From NCBI RefSeq assembly GCF_037126175.1, contig NZ_CP146986.1:2694501-2758500 (forward strand): a DNA stretch of 64,000 bases. Direction: 5' to 3'. The number at the start of each line of letters is the position of its first letter. The stretch's first letter is position 1. The DNA is from Pseudomonas sp. RSB 5.4. GTDB taxonomy: Bacteria; Pseudomonadota; Gammaproteobacteria; Pseudomonadales; Pseudomonadaceae. Position numbers and translations under genes: made by a program. This document shows, in pieces, positions 1 to 9,564 of this stretch. The notes under the pieces are model-generated. The model was not told the DNA's origin. It searched no databases and was given only the letters and a program-made list of their open reading frames with translations.

Positions 1-80
1 CTCCCACAGTGGTTTTTGGTGTATTCGAGATTGTTAGAACACCGATGATCCCTGTGGGAGCGGGCTTGCTCGCGAAGAGG
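1..80. repeat. REPIN (two facing REP sequences), left end cut by window
   Basis: A fragment CTCCCACAG at 1-9 faces a complete REP at 52-76 (GTGGGAGCGGGCTTGCTCGC followed by GAA). The two are inverted with about 40 bp between them, which is the REPIN arrangement. The element lies directly downstream of the tpm stop codon, as is usual for these extragenic palindromes. Confidence 0.85.
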
Positions 81-100
81 CTGTTAATACCGATACAAAA

Positions 101-757
101 CTATCGGCCAGAAACCCGATACACACGCTCCTCCAATCGCGTCACTCCCGCCTGCAGAAACTTCCAGCTCTCCCCCAGCACATCCTGCTCTTCCAGCATC
201 CGCACCTGCCAGTCACCACCCAGCAAGCGCTGCACCTCATCATCGGCCACTGCAAACGGTGGCCCGGACATTTGCGCCTGATCGTAATCCAGTGTGATCA
301 ATAACCCTTGCACGCCCGGCGGCAGGATCTGCTGCAGATGCGCTGCATAGCGCTCGCGCATGGGGGGCGGCAAGGCGATCAGCGCTGCCCGGTCGTACAA
401 CGCAGCACAGTCCGCTACATCGTCTGCCGTCAGCGCAAAGAAATCACCGCACCACAACTCGATGGAATCCGCGCGATAGACCTTGAACGGCCCTTTGTCG
501 CTGACCTGCGGCGTTACCTGATGCTCGCTGAAAAAGTCCTCGATGGCCTTCTGCGACAACTCGACCCCGAGCACCTGATGGCCGCGCCCTGCCAGCCACA
601 GCAGATCCAGGCTTTTGCCGCACAGCGGCACCAGCACCCGCGCGCGGGCCGGGATGGCCAGCGGCGGCCAGTGACGCTGCAGATACGGGTTCACCTCAGG
701 CAGATGAAAACCGATCTGATTGGATTCCCACTTCTTGTGCCAAAACTCAGGCTGCAT
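101..757 (-). CDS. tpm: Thiopurine S-methyltransferase (TPMT family)
   Basis: The 218-residue protein matches the bacterial TPMT length. It starts [18 protein letters not shown], the conserved N-terminal signature of the family, and carries a SAM-binding Rossmann motif [15 protein letters not shown] near residues 42-56, followed by [13 protein letters not shown]. Bacterial Tpm proteins S-methylate thiopurines and are linked in Pseudomonas to methylation of selenium and tellurium oxyanions; that substrate range is family knowledge and not visible here. It is transcribed away from the divergent dioxygenase gene at 862, with about 100 bp between the starts. A REPIN follows the stop codon. Confidence 0.93.
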   Translation of the reverse strand: MQPEFWHKKWESNQIGFHLPEVNPYLQRHWPPLAIPARARVLVPLCGKSLDLLWLAGRGHQVLGVELSQKAIEDFFSEHQVTPQVSDKGPFKVYRADSIELWCGDFFALTADDVADCAALYDRAALIALPPPMRERYAAHLQQILPPGVQGLLITLDYDQAQMSGPPFAVADDEVQRLLGGDWQVRMLEEQDVLGESWKFLQAGVTRLEERVYRVSGR

Positions 758-861
758 GCATCACCCCAAAAAAATCGATCAAAAGGCGTTAAAACTTATA
801 TTAGATTTAGATCAATGATCTGACTGAAGATGAGGCCATCTTACCGCTCAGGAACCTCTCC

Positions 862-1629
862 ATGTTTCCCAGCCTGTTTATCTCCCACGGCTCGCCCATG
901 CTGGCCCTGGAACCCGGTGCCAGTGGCCCGGCTCTGGCGCGTCTGGCGGCAGAACTGCCCCGACCCAAAGCCATCGTCATCGTTTCTGCGCACTGGGAAA
1001 GTCAGGAACTGCTGGTCAGCAGTAATCCGCAACCAGAGACCTGGCACGACTTCGGCGGCTTTCCTCGTGCCCTGTTTGAAGTGCAATATCCGGCACCGGG
1101 CAATCCGCAACTGGCAGGCGAAATCGCCGAACTGCTGAACGCTGCCCATCTGCCGGCACGCCTTGATCCGCAACGACCGTTCGATCACGGCGTCTGGGTG
1201 CCGCTGTCGCTGATGTACCCGCAGGCGGATATCCCGGTGGTACAGGTGTCGCTGCCGAGCCGCAGCGGCCCGGCGCTGCAAACCCGTGTCGGACGTGCGC
1301 TGGCAAGCCTGCGCGATCAAGGCATTTTGCTGATCGGCTCCGGCAGCATCACCCACAACCTGCGCGAACTGGACTGGCATGCCGGGCCGGAAAGCGTCGA
1401 GCCATGGGCACGGGACTTCCGTGACTGGATGATCGACAAGCTGGCGGCCGACGATGACGCGGCACTGCACGATTATCGTCAGCAGGCGCCAAATGCGGTG
1501 CGCAGTCATCCGAGTGATGAGCATTTGCTGCCGTTGTATTTTGCCCGTGGTGCCGGGGGTGAGTTCAGTGTGGCGCACAAGGGGTTCACGATGGGTGCGC
1601 TGGGTATGGATATTTATCGTTTCGGTTGA
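862..1629 (+). CDS. DODA-type (LigB-like) extradiol ring-opening dioxygenase, YgiD family
   Basis: The 255-residue protein has the family's metal-site signatures: FISHGSPM near residues 6-13 (His9), SAHWES near residue 42, WHDFGGFP near residue 60, and a late conserved SITHNLRELD. Family members are non-haem Fe or Zn enzymes that open catecholic rings, and YgiD of E. coli has 4,5-DOPA dioxygenase activity. The in vivo substrate here is unknown. The ATG is preceded by AGGAAC at a proper distance. It is a single gene, divergent from tpm, and ends at a REP and a shared terminator facing deaD. Confidence 0.85.
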   Translation: MFPSLFISHGSPMLALEPGASGPALARLAAELPRPKAIVIVSAHWESQELLVSSNPQPETWHDFGGFPRALFEVQYPAPGNPQLAGEIAELLNAAHLPARLDPQRPFDHGVWVPLSLMYPQADIPVVQVSLPSRSGPALQTRVGRALASLRDQGILLIGSGSITHNLRELDWHAGPESVEPWARDFRDWMIDKLAADDDAALHDYRQQAPNAVRSHPSDEHLLPLYFARGAGGEFSVAHKGFTMGALGMDIYRFG

Positions 1630-1630
1630 C

Positions 1631-1657
1631 GCCTTCGCGAGCAGGCTCGCTCCCACA
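1631..1657. repeat. Single REP sequence
   Basis: The sequence GCCTTCGCGAGCAGGCTCGC followed by TCCCACA is one REP copy of the same family with a variant loop. It lacks a facing partner. It lies in the 3'-3' space between the dioxygenase gene and deaD. Confidence 0.75.
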
Positions 1658-1679
1658 AAGGCAAACAGCAGGCAAAAAA

Positions 1680-1702
1680 AATCCCCGAACCAGTCGGGGA
1701 TT
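1680..1702. terminator. Bidirectional rho-independent terminator
   Basis: The stem ATCCCCGA / TCGGGGAT is flanked by an A-tract on the left and a T-tract on the right, so it can end transcription from both the dioxygenase gene (+) and deaD (-), which converge here. Confidence 0.85.
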
Positions 1703-1734
1703 TTTTATGTTCGATCAATCAGCTCGAGGGCGGA

Positions 1735-3408
1735 TCAATCTTCGCGGTAGCGACGCAGTTTCAGTTGCTTGCCAGCGACGCGAGTGTCCTTCAGCTTGGT
1801 CAGGAGTTTGTCCAGACCATCTTCCGGCAGTTCGACGAGGCTGAAGCTGTCACGCACCTGGATGCGACCGATCGCTTCGCGGGCCAGACCACCTTCGTTG
1901 AGGATGGCGCCCAGCAGGTTCTTGGCGGCGATACCGTCACGCGCACCCAGCGCGGTACGGCAACGGGCACGACCTTCGCCCAGAGGCATTGGCGCACGAC
2001 GCTCGCGGTCACCACGATCAGGACGATCACCGGAACGCTCAGGACGGTCGCCACGCGGTGCGTTGTTCGGCACCAGTGGACGTTCCTTCTCGATCGCGGC
2101 CAGGTTCAGCGCTTGACCGTTGGTAGCCTTGCGCAGCAGGGCTGCAGCCAGGGCACGCGGGGTGCAACCGATGTCAGCGGTCAGGCGATCCAGCAGTTCG
2201 CCGTGAGTCGATTCGGCATCAGCGACCAGCGGCGACAGGCTGTTGGTCAGTTTCTTGATGCGTGCATCGAGAACAGCCTGAGCGTCCGGCAGACGCACTT
2301 CGGCAACCTTCTGACCGGTTACACGCTCGATCACTTGCAGCATGCGGCGCTCACGTGGAGTCACCAGCAGCAGCGCACGACCTTCGCGACCGGCACGGCC
2401 GGTACGGCCGATACGGTGCACGTAGGATTCCGGATCGTACGGCATGTCCACGTTGAATACGTGGGTGATGCGCGGAACGTCCAGACCACGAGCAGCCACG
2501 TCGGTCGCGACAACGATGTCCAGACGGCCATCTTTCAGCGAGTCGATCACGCGCTCACGCTGGTTCTGGGCGATGTCACCGTTCAGCGCAGCGGCTTTGT
2601 AGCCTTTGGCGTCGAGGGCACTGGCCAGATCCAGGGTCGCTTGCTTGGTGCGCACGAACATGATCAGCGCGTCGAAGTCTTCCACTTCCAGCAAGCTGAG
2701 AACGGCAGAGGTCTTCTGGTCAGCGTGAACCAACAGGTGAGCCTGTTCGATCGCGGTAACGGTTTGGGTCTTGGTCTGGATCTTGACGTGTTGCGGATCG
2801 CGCAGATGGCGTTCGGCAATGGCGCGGATCGACTGCGGCAGGGTCGCCGAGAACAAAACGGTCTGACGGGTCGATGGCAGCGCCTTGAAGATGACTTCCA
2901 GGTCATCCATGAAGCCCAGTTTCAACATTTCGTCAGCTTCGTCGAGAACCAGGTGGTTCACGGTCGACAGGACTTTCTCGTCGCGACGCAGGTGGTCACA
3001 CAGACGACCCGGAGTAGCGACAACAATCTGTGCGCCATTACGGATAGCCTTGAGTTGCGGGCCCATCGGTGCGCCGCCGTAAACGGCGACAACGGTGACG
3101 CCAGGCATTTGCTTGGCGTAGGTTTCAAAAGCGGTTGCTACTTGCAGCGCCAACTCTCGAGTTGGCGCCAGGATCAGGGCTTGCGGTTCGCGCTTGGCAG
3201 GATCGATGCGGTGCAGAATAGGCAGTGCGAACGCGGCGGTTTTACCGGTACCGGTTTGCGCCTGGCCAATCATGTCCTGGCCGGCCATGATGATCGGGAT
3301 CGATTGCTGCTGAATCGCCGAAGGCTCTTCGTAGCCGGTCGCTGCGACGGCTGCAAGAATATTCGGGTTAAGATTAAAAGCGGCGAATCCGCCGGTTTCC
3401 TGGGTCAT
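1735..3408 (-). CDS. deaD: DEAD-box ATP-dependent RNA helicase, DeaD/CsdA type
   Basis: The 557-residue protein has all helicase motifs in order: Q motif, AQTGTGKT (Walker A), PTRELALQ, TPGRL, DEAD, SAT, and in the second RecA domain RGLD and HRIGRTGR. After a linker comes an Arg/Asp/Gly-rich segment (GDRPERSGDRPDRGDRERR) and a C-terminal domain of the DbpA RNA-binding type. This order is that of CsdA/DeaD, which unwinds structured mRNA and pre-rRNA and is needed for ribosome assembly in the cold. I chose the ATG giving MTQETGGF over the longer frame because AGAGGCAGACCC precedes it and family proteins begin there. A leader of roughly 200 nt separates it from its likely promoter. Confidence 0.93.
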   Translation of the reverse strand: MTQETGGFAAFNLNPNILAAVAATGYEEPSAIQQQSIPIIMAGQDMIGQAQTGTGKTAAFALPILHRIDPAKREPQALILAPTRELALQVATAFETYAKQMPGVTVVAVYGGAPMGPQLKAIRNGAQIVVATPGRLCDHLRRDEKVLSTVNHLVLDEADEMLKLGFMDDLEVIFKALPSTRQTVLFSATLPQSIRAIAERHLRDPQHVKIQTKTQTVTAIEQAHLLVHADQKTSAVLSLLEVEDFDALIMFVRTKQATLDLASALDAKGYKAAALNGDIAQNQRERVIDSLKDGRLDIVVATDVAARGLDVPRITHVFNVDMPYDPESYVHRIGRTGRAGREGRALLLVTPRERRMLQVIERVTGQKVAEVRLPDAQAVLDARIKKLTNSLSPLVADAESTHGELLDRLTADIGCTPRALAAALLRKATNGQALNLAAIEKERPLVPNNAPRGDRPERSGDRPDRGDRERRAPMPLGEGRARCRTALGARDGIAAKNLLGAILNEGGLAREAIGRIQVRDSFSLVELPEDGLDKLLTKLKDTRVAGKQLKLRRYRED

Positions 3409-3831
3409 GGGTCTGCCTCTAAGTGCATCCGCAAAGACCCATGCTCCAAAGCTGCGCATGCCGTGTTGAGACTCAAGAGTCGCCCTGGCAGCTTTGTCGG
3501 CGGGGATTTGCGAAAACGAATGAATGAAAAAAAGAATCGTCCGGGAAGAGCCCGCAATGCGGACGTGCAGCCGAAGCTGACTTCGGGAAATTGCGCTACC
3601 TAAACGCGGCCCGGTTAAAGGCCGGCGCGCACTATACCGGATTTTGCCCGAAAAGGGAGCTTTTTTTATCGTCTGAATCGGTGTGTCACCGCTGTGTAAC
3701 GGGGTTTTGCGGATAATCGTGCGAAGGTCTATTTTTCAAAGGCCCGGCCCTGCGGGTGATGACGCTTAAACGATTCACCGATGTGCGGCATACCGTCGCT
3801 GCACCCGCCCTTCCCGCCCGAGGATCTCCCC
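3409..3831 (-). promoter_or_regulatory. Intergenic region with long deaD leader and probable -10 box
   Basis: No convincing gene lies in these 423 bases between deaD and the crotonase gene. On the minus strand a TATAGT hexamer (3631-3636) with no clear -35 partner would start transcription near 3624, giving deaD an untranslated leader of about 215 nt. The leader contains the stem AAGTCAGCTTCGGCTGCAC-like structures and a run of T residues. Long structured leaders are typical of cold-shock mRNAs; this assignment is by analogy. The right half carries the crotonase upstream region. Confidence 0.4.
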
Positions 3832-4623
3832 ATGAATCAGCCCTGCCCCGGCCGCGTCAGCCGTGAACGTCGTGGTCATCTCCACTTGATCGGCCTCGAC
3901 CGAGCCGCCAAGCGCAACGCGTTCGACCTCGATCTGCTCAATGCCCTGAGCCTGGCCTACGGTGAGTTCGAGGCAGACAGCGAGGCGCGGGTGGCCGTGG
4001 TGTTCGGGCATGGCGAGCACTTTACCGCCGGCCTGGACCTGCTCAACGCCAGCGCCGCCCTCGCCGAAGGCTGGCAGGTCCCGACCGGCGGTTGCGACCC
4101 CTGGGGTGTTTTCGTCGGACCGCGAGTGAGCAAACCGGTAATTGTTGCCGCGCAGGGTTACTGCCTGACCATCGGCATCGAGTTGATGCTGGCTGCCGAT
4201 ATCAACCTGTGTGCGAGCAATACGCGCTTTGCGCAAATGGAAGTGCAGCGTGGGATTTTTCCCTTTGGTGGCGCGACGTTACGTTTTCATCAGGTGGCGG
4301 GCTGGGGCAACGCGATGCGTTGGTTGCTGACCGGTGATGAGTTCGATGCCCACGATGCGTTGCGTCTGGGGCTGGTGCAGGAAGTGATGGCCAGCGAGGA
4401 TTTGCTGCCACGGGCGATCGAACTGGCCGAGCGGATTGCCCGGCAGGCACCGTTGGGGGTGCAGGCGACGCTGATGTCGGCGCGCCAGGCGCGGTATGAA
4501 GGTGAGACAGCGGCAGCGCAGGGGTTGCCGGCGCTGGTGAAGAAGTTGCTGGGGAGTGAGGATGCCAAGGAGGGCGTGAGGTCGCTGGTGGAGCGGCGGC
4601 CGGGCATCTTCAAAGGGGTCTGA
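3832..4623 (+). CDS. Crotonase / enoyl-CoA hydratase family protein
   Basis: The 263-residue protein has the crotonase fold signatures: GLDRAAKRNAFDLDLL near the N-terminus, the oxyanion-hole segment HGEHFTAGLDL, a second motif around GYCLTIGIELMLAADI, and EVQRGIFPFGGATLRF. Family members hydrate, isomerise or hydrolyse acyl-CoA thioesters; the substrate cannot be read from the sequence. The ATG at 3832 is preceded by GAGGATCTCCCC; a longer frame exists but lacks a ribosome site. It stands alone, with a REPIN after the stop codon. Confidence 0.82.
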   Translation: MNQPCPGRVSRERRGHLHLIGLDRAAKRNAFDLDLLNALSLAYGEFEADSEARVAVVFGHGEHFTAGLDLLNASAALAEGWQVPTGGCDPWGVFVGPRVSKPVIVAAQGYCLTIGIELMLAADINLCASNTRFAQMEVQRGIFPFGGATLRFHQVAGWGNAMRWLLTGDEFDAHDALRLGLVQEVMASEDLLPRAIELAERIARQAPLGVQATLMSARQARYEGETAAAQGLPALVKKLLGSEDAKEGVRSLVERRPGIFKGV

Positions 4624-4640
4624 GAAATCTGGTGCTCTTC

Positions 4641-4720
4641 AGGCCCTCTTCGCGAGCAAGCCCGCTCCCACATTTGGAATGCATTTCAAGTGTGGGAGCG
4701 GGCTTGCTCGCGAAGGGGCC
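4641..4720. repeat. REPIN
   Basis: Two REP copies face each other: CTTCGCGAGCAAGCCCGCTC at 4649 onward and GTGGGAGCGGGCTTGCTCGC at 4692 onward, separated by about 20 bp. The element lies between the convergent crotonase and spermidine-synthase-like genes. Confidence 0.9.
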
Positions 4721-4732
4721 ATCACTGACAAC

Positions 4733-5488
4733 TCAAGTCGCCGGGCGAATCGCCTTGATCAACGATTGCAACGAATACCCCAACCGCGTCGCCAGCGCTT
4801 CGGCCCGGGCGGTCAGCGCCTGCAGGTCGAGCTCCTGATCGAGATCCGCCGGCACAATCAGAATTACGTTGCCCTCCTTCACCGGCAATTCCCAGTAATG
4901 CCGGTGATAGAGCCCGCGCAGCAACGCGGCGCCCAACGGTTTGCCATCATCGGTTGCCCATTGGTTGATGACCAGCCAGCCGCCCGGATTCAGACGCTTC
5001 TGACAGTCGCCGAGGAAACTCCAGGCCAGATGCCCGACACCCGGCCCCACGTCGGTGTAGAGGTCGACAAAGATCAGGTCAGCAGGCTCGGCCGTCGGCA
5101 GCAATTCCAGCGCATCGCCAACCCGGATGTACAAGCGCGGATCGTCATCCAGCCCCAGATACTCGATGGCCAGACGCGGCACGTCCGGGCGCAGTTCGAT
5201 GGCTTCGACGTCTTCCAGCGGCAGGAACTTGAGGCAGGCCTGGGTCAGCGTGCCGGCACCGAGGCCGAGAAACAGTGCGCTCTCCGGTTGCTCATGACAC
5301 AGCGCGCCAATCAGCATCGCCCGGGTGTAGTCGTATTCGAGCCAGCTCGGATCGGCGGTGAACACGCAGCTCTGTTCGATGGCATCGCCGAATTCCAGAA
5401 AGCGGTAATCGGCCACTTCCAGCACGCGAATCACGCCGAACTCATCCTGTACCTCGGCGAGCAACAGCTCGACGCGCTCCTCAGTCAT
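4733..5488 (-). CDS. Spermidine-synthase-like methyltransferase-fold protein
   Basis: The 251-residue protein has the Rossmann-like core of the polyamine synthase family: LFLGLGAGTLTQACL (nucleotide loop), VEAIELRPDV (acidic ribose-binding residue) and DLIFVDLYTDVGPG. In true spermidine synthases the last block carries the catalytic Asp of a D-x-Y-D motif; here it is LYTD, so aminopropyl transfer to putrescine is uncertain. It has no speD neighbour. A conserved Pseudomonas protein, usually annotated as spermidine synthase from this fold only. It diverges from the DAHP synthase at 5642. Confidence 0.7.
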   Translation of the reverse strand: MTEERVELLLAEVQDEFGVIRVLEVADYRFLEFGDAIEQSCVFTADPSWLEYDYTRAMLIGALCHEQPESALFLGLGAGTLTQACLKFLPLEDVEAIELRPDVPRLAIEYLGLDDDPRLYIRVGDALELLPTAEPADLIFVDLYTDVGPGVGHLAWSFLGDCQKRLNPGGWLVINQWATDDGKPLGAALLRGLYHRHYWELPVKEGNVILIVPADLDQELDLQALTARAEALATRLGYSLQSLIKAIRPAT

Positions 5489-5641
5489 TTCGTCTCCTGA
5501 TGGTCACCGGGCGCGGTGACGCGATGACGCCGCTCAGGCGCCGTGGCAAAGCGGCGATTGTCGACGAGGCGCGGGACCAGGTCACGCACTAATTGCTGCT
5601 ACCATGGGCGTCCCGAGCGTAGAACCGAATTAGAGACTGTG

Positions 5642-6988
5642 ATGAGCCAACCCTGGAGCCCTGACAGCTGGCGCGCCCTGCCGATCCAGCAACAACCCCA
5701 ATACCCCGACGCCGCACACCTGCGCCAGGTCGAGCAGACCCTGGCCAGTTATCCGCCGCTGGTGTTTGCCGGTGAAGCACGCGAGCTGCGCCGACAGTTT
5801 GCCGAGGTGACTCAGGGCCGGGCGTTCCTGTTGCAGGGCGGCGATTGCGCGGAAAGCTTTGCCGAGTTCTCGGCAGCGAAGATTCGCGACACCTTCAAAG
5901 TGTTGCTGCAGATGGCAATCGTCATGACCTTCGCCGCCGGTTGTCCGGTGGTCAAGGTCGGGCGCATGGCCGGTCAATTCGCCAAGCCGCGCTCGGCCAA
6001 CGACGAAACCATCGACGGCGTGACCCTGCCCGCCTACCGTGGCGACATCGTCAACGGCATCGGTTTCGACGAGAAGAGCCGCGTGCCGGATCCGGAGCGC
6101 CTGCTGCAGTCCTATCACCAGTCCACCGCCACCTTGAACCTGTTGCGCGCTTTCGCCCAGGGCGGGTTTGCCGACCTGCACCAGGTGCACAAGTGGAACC
6201 TCGACTTCATCGCCAACTCGGCGCTGGCCGAAAAATACAGCCACCTCGCCGACCGCATCGATGAAACCCTGGCGTTCATGCGCGCCTGCGGCATGGACAG
6301 CTCGCCGCAACTGCGCGAAACCAGTTTCTTCACCGCCCACGAAGCGCTGCTGCTGAATTACGAAGAAGCCTTCGTGCGTCGCGACAGCCTGACCAACGAT
6401 TACTACGATTGCTCAGCGCACATGCTGTGGATCGGCGACCGCACCCGTCAGCTTGACGGCGCCCACGTCGAATTCCTGCGCGGAGTGAACAACCCGATCG
6501 GCGTCAAAGTCGGCCCGAGCATGAATCCGGACGACCTGATCCGCCTGATCGACGTGCTCAACCCGGACAACGATCCGGGCCGCCTGAACCTGATCGCACG
6601 GATGGGCGCGAACAAGGTCGGCGATCATCTCCCGGCGCTGATTCGCGCGGTGCAGCGTGAGGGCAAGCAGGTGCTGTGGAGTTCCGACCCGATGCACGGC
6701 AACACCATCAAGGCCAGCAGCGGCTACAAGACCCGCGACTTCGCACAGATCCTTGGCGAGGTGAAGCAGTTCTTCCAGGTGCACGAAGCCGAAGGCAGCT
6801 ACGCGGGCGGGATTCACATCGAGATGACCGGGCAGAATGTCACCGAGTGCATCGGTGGTGCGCGGCCGATCACGGAAGACGGGCTGTCGGATCGTTATCA
6901 CACCCATTGCGACCCGCGGATGAATGCCGATCAGTCGCTGGAACTGGCGTTTTTGATTGCGGAAACCCTGAAGCAGGTTCGGCGTTGA
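5642..6988 (+). CDS. Class II 3-deoxy-7-phosphoheptulonate (DAHP) synthase
   Basis: The 448-residue protein is of the plant-type (class II) DAHP synthase family, which condenses phosphoenolpyruvate and erythrose 4-phosphate as the first step of the shikimate pathway. Signatures are [70 protein letters not shown] and [15 protein letters not shown] (metal and substrate residues). The start was set at [10 protein letters not shown], matching homologues, rather than at the longer open frame. A class I enzyme for the same reaction lies at 20183, so the organism carries both types, as P. aeruginosa does. Confidence 0.92.
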   Translation: MSQPWSPDSWRALPIQQQPQYPDAAHLRQVEQTLASYPPLVFAGEARELRRQFAEVTQGRAFLLQGGDCAESFAEFSAAKIRDTFKVLLQMAIVMTFAAGCPVVKVGRMAGQFAKPRSANDETIDGVTLPAYRGDIVNGIGFDEKSRVPDPERLLQSYHQSTATLNLLRAFAQGGFADLHQVHKWNLDFIANSALAEKYSHLADRIDETLAFMRACGMDSSPQLRETSFFTAHEALLLNYEEAFVRRDSLTNDYYDCSAHMLWIGDRTRQLDGAHVEFLRGVNNPIGVKVGPSMNPDDLIRLIDVLNPDNDPGRLNLIARMGANKVGDHLPALIRAVQREGKQVLWSSDPMHGNTIKASSGYKTRDFAQILGEVKQFFQVHEAEGSYAGGIHIEMTGQNVTECIGGARPITEDGLSDRYHTHCDPRMNADQSLELAFLIAETLKQVRR

Positions 6989-7016
6989 ATCAGTCAGGTT
7001 TCTAGCGTCTGAGAGG

Positions 7017-7102
7017 CAGCCTTCGCGAGCAAGCCCGCTCCCACACTGGATTTGTGAACGGCACAGAACCAATGTGGGAGCGGGCTTGCTCGCGAAGGGG
7101 CC
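7017..7102. repeat. REPIN
   Basis: Facing REP copies at 7020-7043 and 7072-7097 (GTGGGAGCGGGCTTGCTCGC) with a spacer of about 28 bp. It fills the space between the convergent DAHP synthase and the AlkX-type gene, ending 4 bp from the stop codon of the latter. Confidence 0.9.
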
Positions 7103-7105
7103 AGC

Positions 7106-8332
7106 TCAGTCACTACAGATTTCAGCCAATGCCACCCGCAATCGCCCTGCACTCTCGCGCTGACAATTAAGCTGCACCCGCGCAAGCCCCAGCCAATCGG
7201 CCATCTGCCGCAAATTCAGCGCCAGCGCCAACATCCCCTGATCATCCAGCCCCGGCTCTTCCTCGTGCACCGCATGCACCGCCAACCGCCCCGACGCCCG
7301 CTCGGCGCGCAGATCGACCCGCGCAGCAATCCGCTCGTTGTGCAGGAACGGCAATACGTAATAGCCGAAGACCCGCTTGTCCTGCGGCGTATAAATTTCC
7401 AGCCGATAGCGGAAATCAAACAGTCGCTCGGTACGACTGCGCTCCCAGATCAGCGAATCGAACGGCGACAACAGCGCACTGGCGACGACTTTACGCGGGA
7501 CTTTCGGCTGCGGCAGACAGTAGGCGATCTGTCGCCAGCCGGCGACTTCGCAGGTTTGCAACTGCCCGTCCTCGACCAGCTCCGCCAGACGCGGTCGCGC
7601 ATCGGCCGGGTTCAAACGGAAGTAATCGCGCAGATCCTTTTCCGTGCCGACGCCGAGTGCCTGGGCCGCGTGCAGCAGAAGACCACGCTGGCCCTCGGCT
7701 TCATCCGGCAACGGCTGCTGCAGAATCGGCGCAGGGATGACCCGCTCCGGCAAATCATACAATCGCTCAAAACCGCGGCGCCCGGCCACGGTCACTTCGC
7801 CGGCGGCGAACAACCATTCCAGTGCATGCTTTTCCGCGCTCCAGTCCCACCACTGACCGGCCTTGTCCTCGCGGGTCGAAAGGCTGCCAGCGCCCAACGC
7901 GCCCTGCGCTTCAACCGAAGCCATAACCCGACGAATCGTGTCTTGTTGCTCGCGTCCGAACTTCGCCAATTGTTGATAGATGTCCTCGCCACGTTTCGCG
8001 CGCTGCATCCGCCACCCCAGCAAGGGATACATCGCCAGCGGCAGCAACGATGCTTCGTGGCCCCAGTATTCGAACAGCGTGCGACGGCGCCCCGAACTCC
8101 AGGCGGCCTGGTCGAGCAGAGTGGATGGATATGAACCCAAACGAGAAAACAGCGGCAAGTAGTGCGAGCGCACCACCGCGTTGACGGAGTCGATCTGCAA
8201 CAGCCCCAGCCGTTCAATCAGCCGGTTGACGTGCGGCGCCTTGACGGTCAGCGGCTGGCGCCCGTTGAACCCTTGGGCAGCCAGCGCCAGACGTCGCGCC
8301 TGTTTGAGGGAAAAGGCCAGAGTCGCGGGCAT
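7106..8332 (-). CDS. Winged-helix DNA glycosylase of the YcaQ/AlkX family
   Basis: The 408-residue protein belongs to the HTH_42/YcaQ family of winged-helix glycosylases that unhook DNA interstrand crosslinks. The catalytic segment LGLLQIDSVNAVVRSH gives a Q-x-D motif (Gln46, Asp48), the form found in AlkX/YcaQ, unlike the Q-x-Q of AlkZ. Later family blocks include LFEYWGHEASLLP, and LLSPFDSLIWERSR. The start MPATLAF is preceded by AAGGAG at six bases; two earlier in-frame starts lie on or before this site. No nucleotide repair neighbours are seen. Confidence 0.85.
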   Translation of the reverse strand: MPATLAFSLKQARRLALAAQGFNGRQPLTVKAPHVNRLIERLGLLQIDSVNAVVRSHYLPLFSRLGSYPSTLLDQAAWSSGRRRTLFEYWGHEASLLPLAMYPLLGWRMQRAKRGEDIYQQLAKFGREQQDTIRRVMASVEAQGALGAGSLSTREDKAGQWWDWSAEKHALEWLFAAGEVTVAGRRGFERLYDLPERVIPAPILQQPLPDEAEGQRGLLLHAAQALGVGTEKDLRDYFRLNPADARPRLAELVEDGQLQTCEVAGWRQIAYCLPQPKVPRKVVASALLSPFDSLIWERSRTERLFDFRYRLEIYTPQDKRVFGYYVLPFLHNERIAARVDLRAERASGRLAVHAVHEEEPGLDDQGMLALALNLRQMADWLGLARVQLNCQRESAGRLRVALAEICSD

Positions 8333-8396
8333 GAACATCTCCTTGTCTGCTCGCAACCTACCTCAGTCAAAAGGGGTTTGTGTAGCGATACCCTCA

Positions 8397-8612
8397 TCAT
8401 TTATGCATCGGATCGTCCCAGAACGGCCGGATGGCCTCGTGCTCAACGTCAGCCCGGCTGACCCCGATGTCCTTCAACGCTTCGTCACTCAGACTGGCGA
8501 GCAACTCACGTTCACGGTGCAATTCGTACCAGCGGCTAAACTTGTGCAGCAGATCCGAGATCAGGTGCACTGGCACTCTTTCATCACTGACATAGACTTT
8601 TTGACCTTTCAT
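8397..8612 (-). CDS. DUF1127 small Arg-rich protein
   Basis: The 71-residue protein carries a DUF1127/YjiS-like segment: FSRWYELHRERELLASLSD followed by EALKDIGVSRADVEHE. Small DUF1127 proteins in alpha-proteobacteria act in phosphate and RNA regulation; the function in Pseudomonas is unknown. A strong GGAGGGCAACACG precedes the ATG. It diverges from the LysR gene at 8674, with 61 bp between, so this regulator could control it. Confidence 0.78.
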   Translation of the reverse strand: MKGQKVYVSDERVPVHLISDLLHKFSRWYELHRERELLASLSDEALKDIGVSRADVEHEAIRPFWDDPMHK

Positions 8613-8673
8613 CGTGTTGCCCTCCATGTGGGATGACTAAAGTCTCGCCCCGGAGCTAAGATCAATCCAACGA

Positions 8674-9564
8674 ATGTTTCTGATGCCATGCATCTCGGAG
8701 ATTGATGAATTGTCGGCCTATCCCAGTATCGATACCGATGTCCTGCGCACCTTCGTCGCAATCGCCGACCAGGGCGGTTTCACCCGCGCTGGCGAAATGG
8801 TCAACCGCACGCAATCGGCCGTGAGCATGCAGATGAAGCGTCTGGAAGAAGACGTTCTGCAACGCCAGCTGTTCGAGCGCGATGGCCGCCAGGTACGCCT
8901 GACCGCCGAAGGTCAGGTGCTGCTCGGCTATGCGCGGCGCATCCTGAAATTGCACAGCGAAGTGTTCAACACCCTGCGTGAGCCACACATGGTCGGCACC
9001 GTGCGCATCGGTACGCCGGACGATTACGTGATGCGGTTTCTGCCGGGAATCCTGTCGCGGTTCGCCCAGTTCTATCCGCTGATTCAGATCGAAGTGCACT
9101 GCGAGTCCAGCAAACAGCTGTTGCAGCGCACCGATCTGGATTTGTCGATCGTCACCCGCGAGCCGGGCAACGAGATCGGCCAGTTGCTGCGCAAGGAGCG
9201 ATTCGTCTGGGCTGAAGCGCAAAACTTCAGCGCCCACGAGCAGACGCCGCTGCCACTGGCGATGTTCAACAGTGATTGTTTCTGCCGCTTGTGGGCGTGC
9301 AATGCGCTGGACGCGATGGGCCGCGACTACCGCATCGCCTACAACAGCACCAGCCTGTCGGCGCTGATGGCGGTGGTGAGCGCGGGTCTGGCGATCACCG
9401 CGCAACTGGAGAGCCTGATCACCCCGGACATGCGCATTCTCGGCGCCGCCGAAGATTTGCCGCTGCTGCCCGAGGCCAGCATCATGCTGATCCGCAACCT
9501 GAACAATCCGTCGCCGATCACCGAATGCCTGGCCGAGCACATCGTCGAAGGCTTCAAACTTTAA
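8674..9564 (+). CDS. LysR-family transcriptional regulator
   Basis: The 296-residue protein has an N-terminal winged HTH (DVLRTFVAIADQGGFTRAGE, then RTQSAVSMQMKRLEEDV) and a C-terminal ligand-binding domain starting near GTVRIGTPDDYVMRFLPG. LysR proteins are tetrameric regulators that usually control a divergent gene; here that is the DUF1127 gene. The effector is unknown. The first of three near ATGs (8674, 8683, 8687 region) is uncertain as start. Its 3' end overlaps the convergent TauE/SafE gene by 11 bp. Confidence 0.85.
   Translation: MFLMPCISEIDELSAYPSIDTDVLRTFVAIADQGGFTRAGEMVNRTQSAVSMQMKRLEEDVLQRQLFERDGRQVRLTAEGQVLLGYARRILKLHSEVFNTLREPHMVGTVRIGTPDDYVMRFLPGILSRFAQFYPLIQIEVHCESSKQLLQRTDLDLSIVTREPGNEIGQLLRKERFVWAEAQNFSAHEQTPLPLAMFNSDCFCRLWACNALDAMGRDYRIAYNSTSLSALMAVVSAGLAITAQLESLITPDMRILGAAEDLPLLPEASIMLIRNLNNPSPITECLAEHIVEGFKL

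Noticed and set aside
1765..3603. 612-codon open frame opposite deaD
   Set aside because: It is the antisense shadow of a well-conserved helicase gene in high-GC DNA; no ribosome site and no family pattern.
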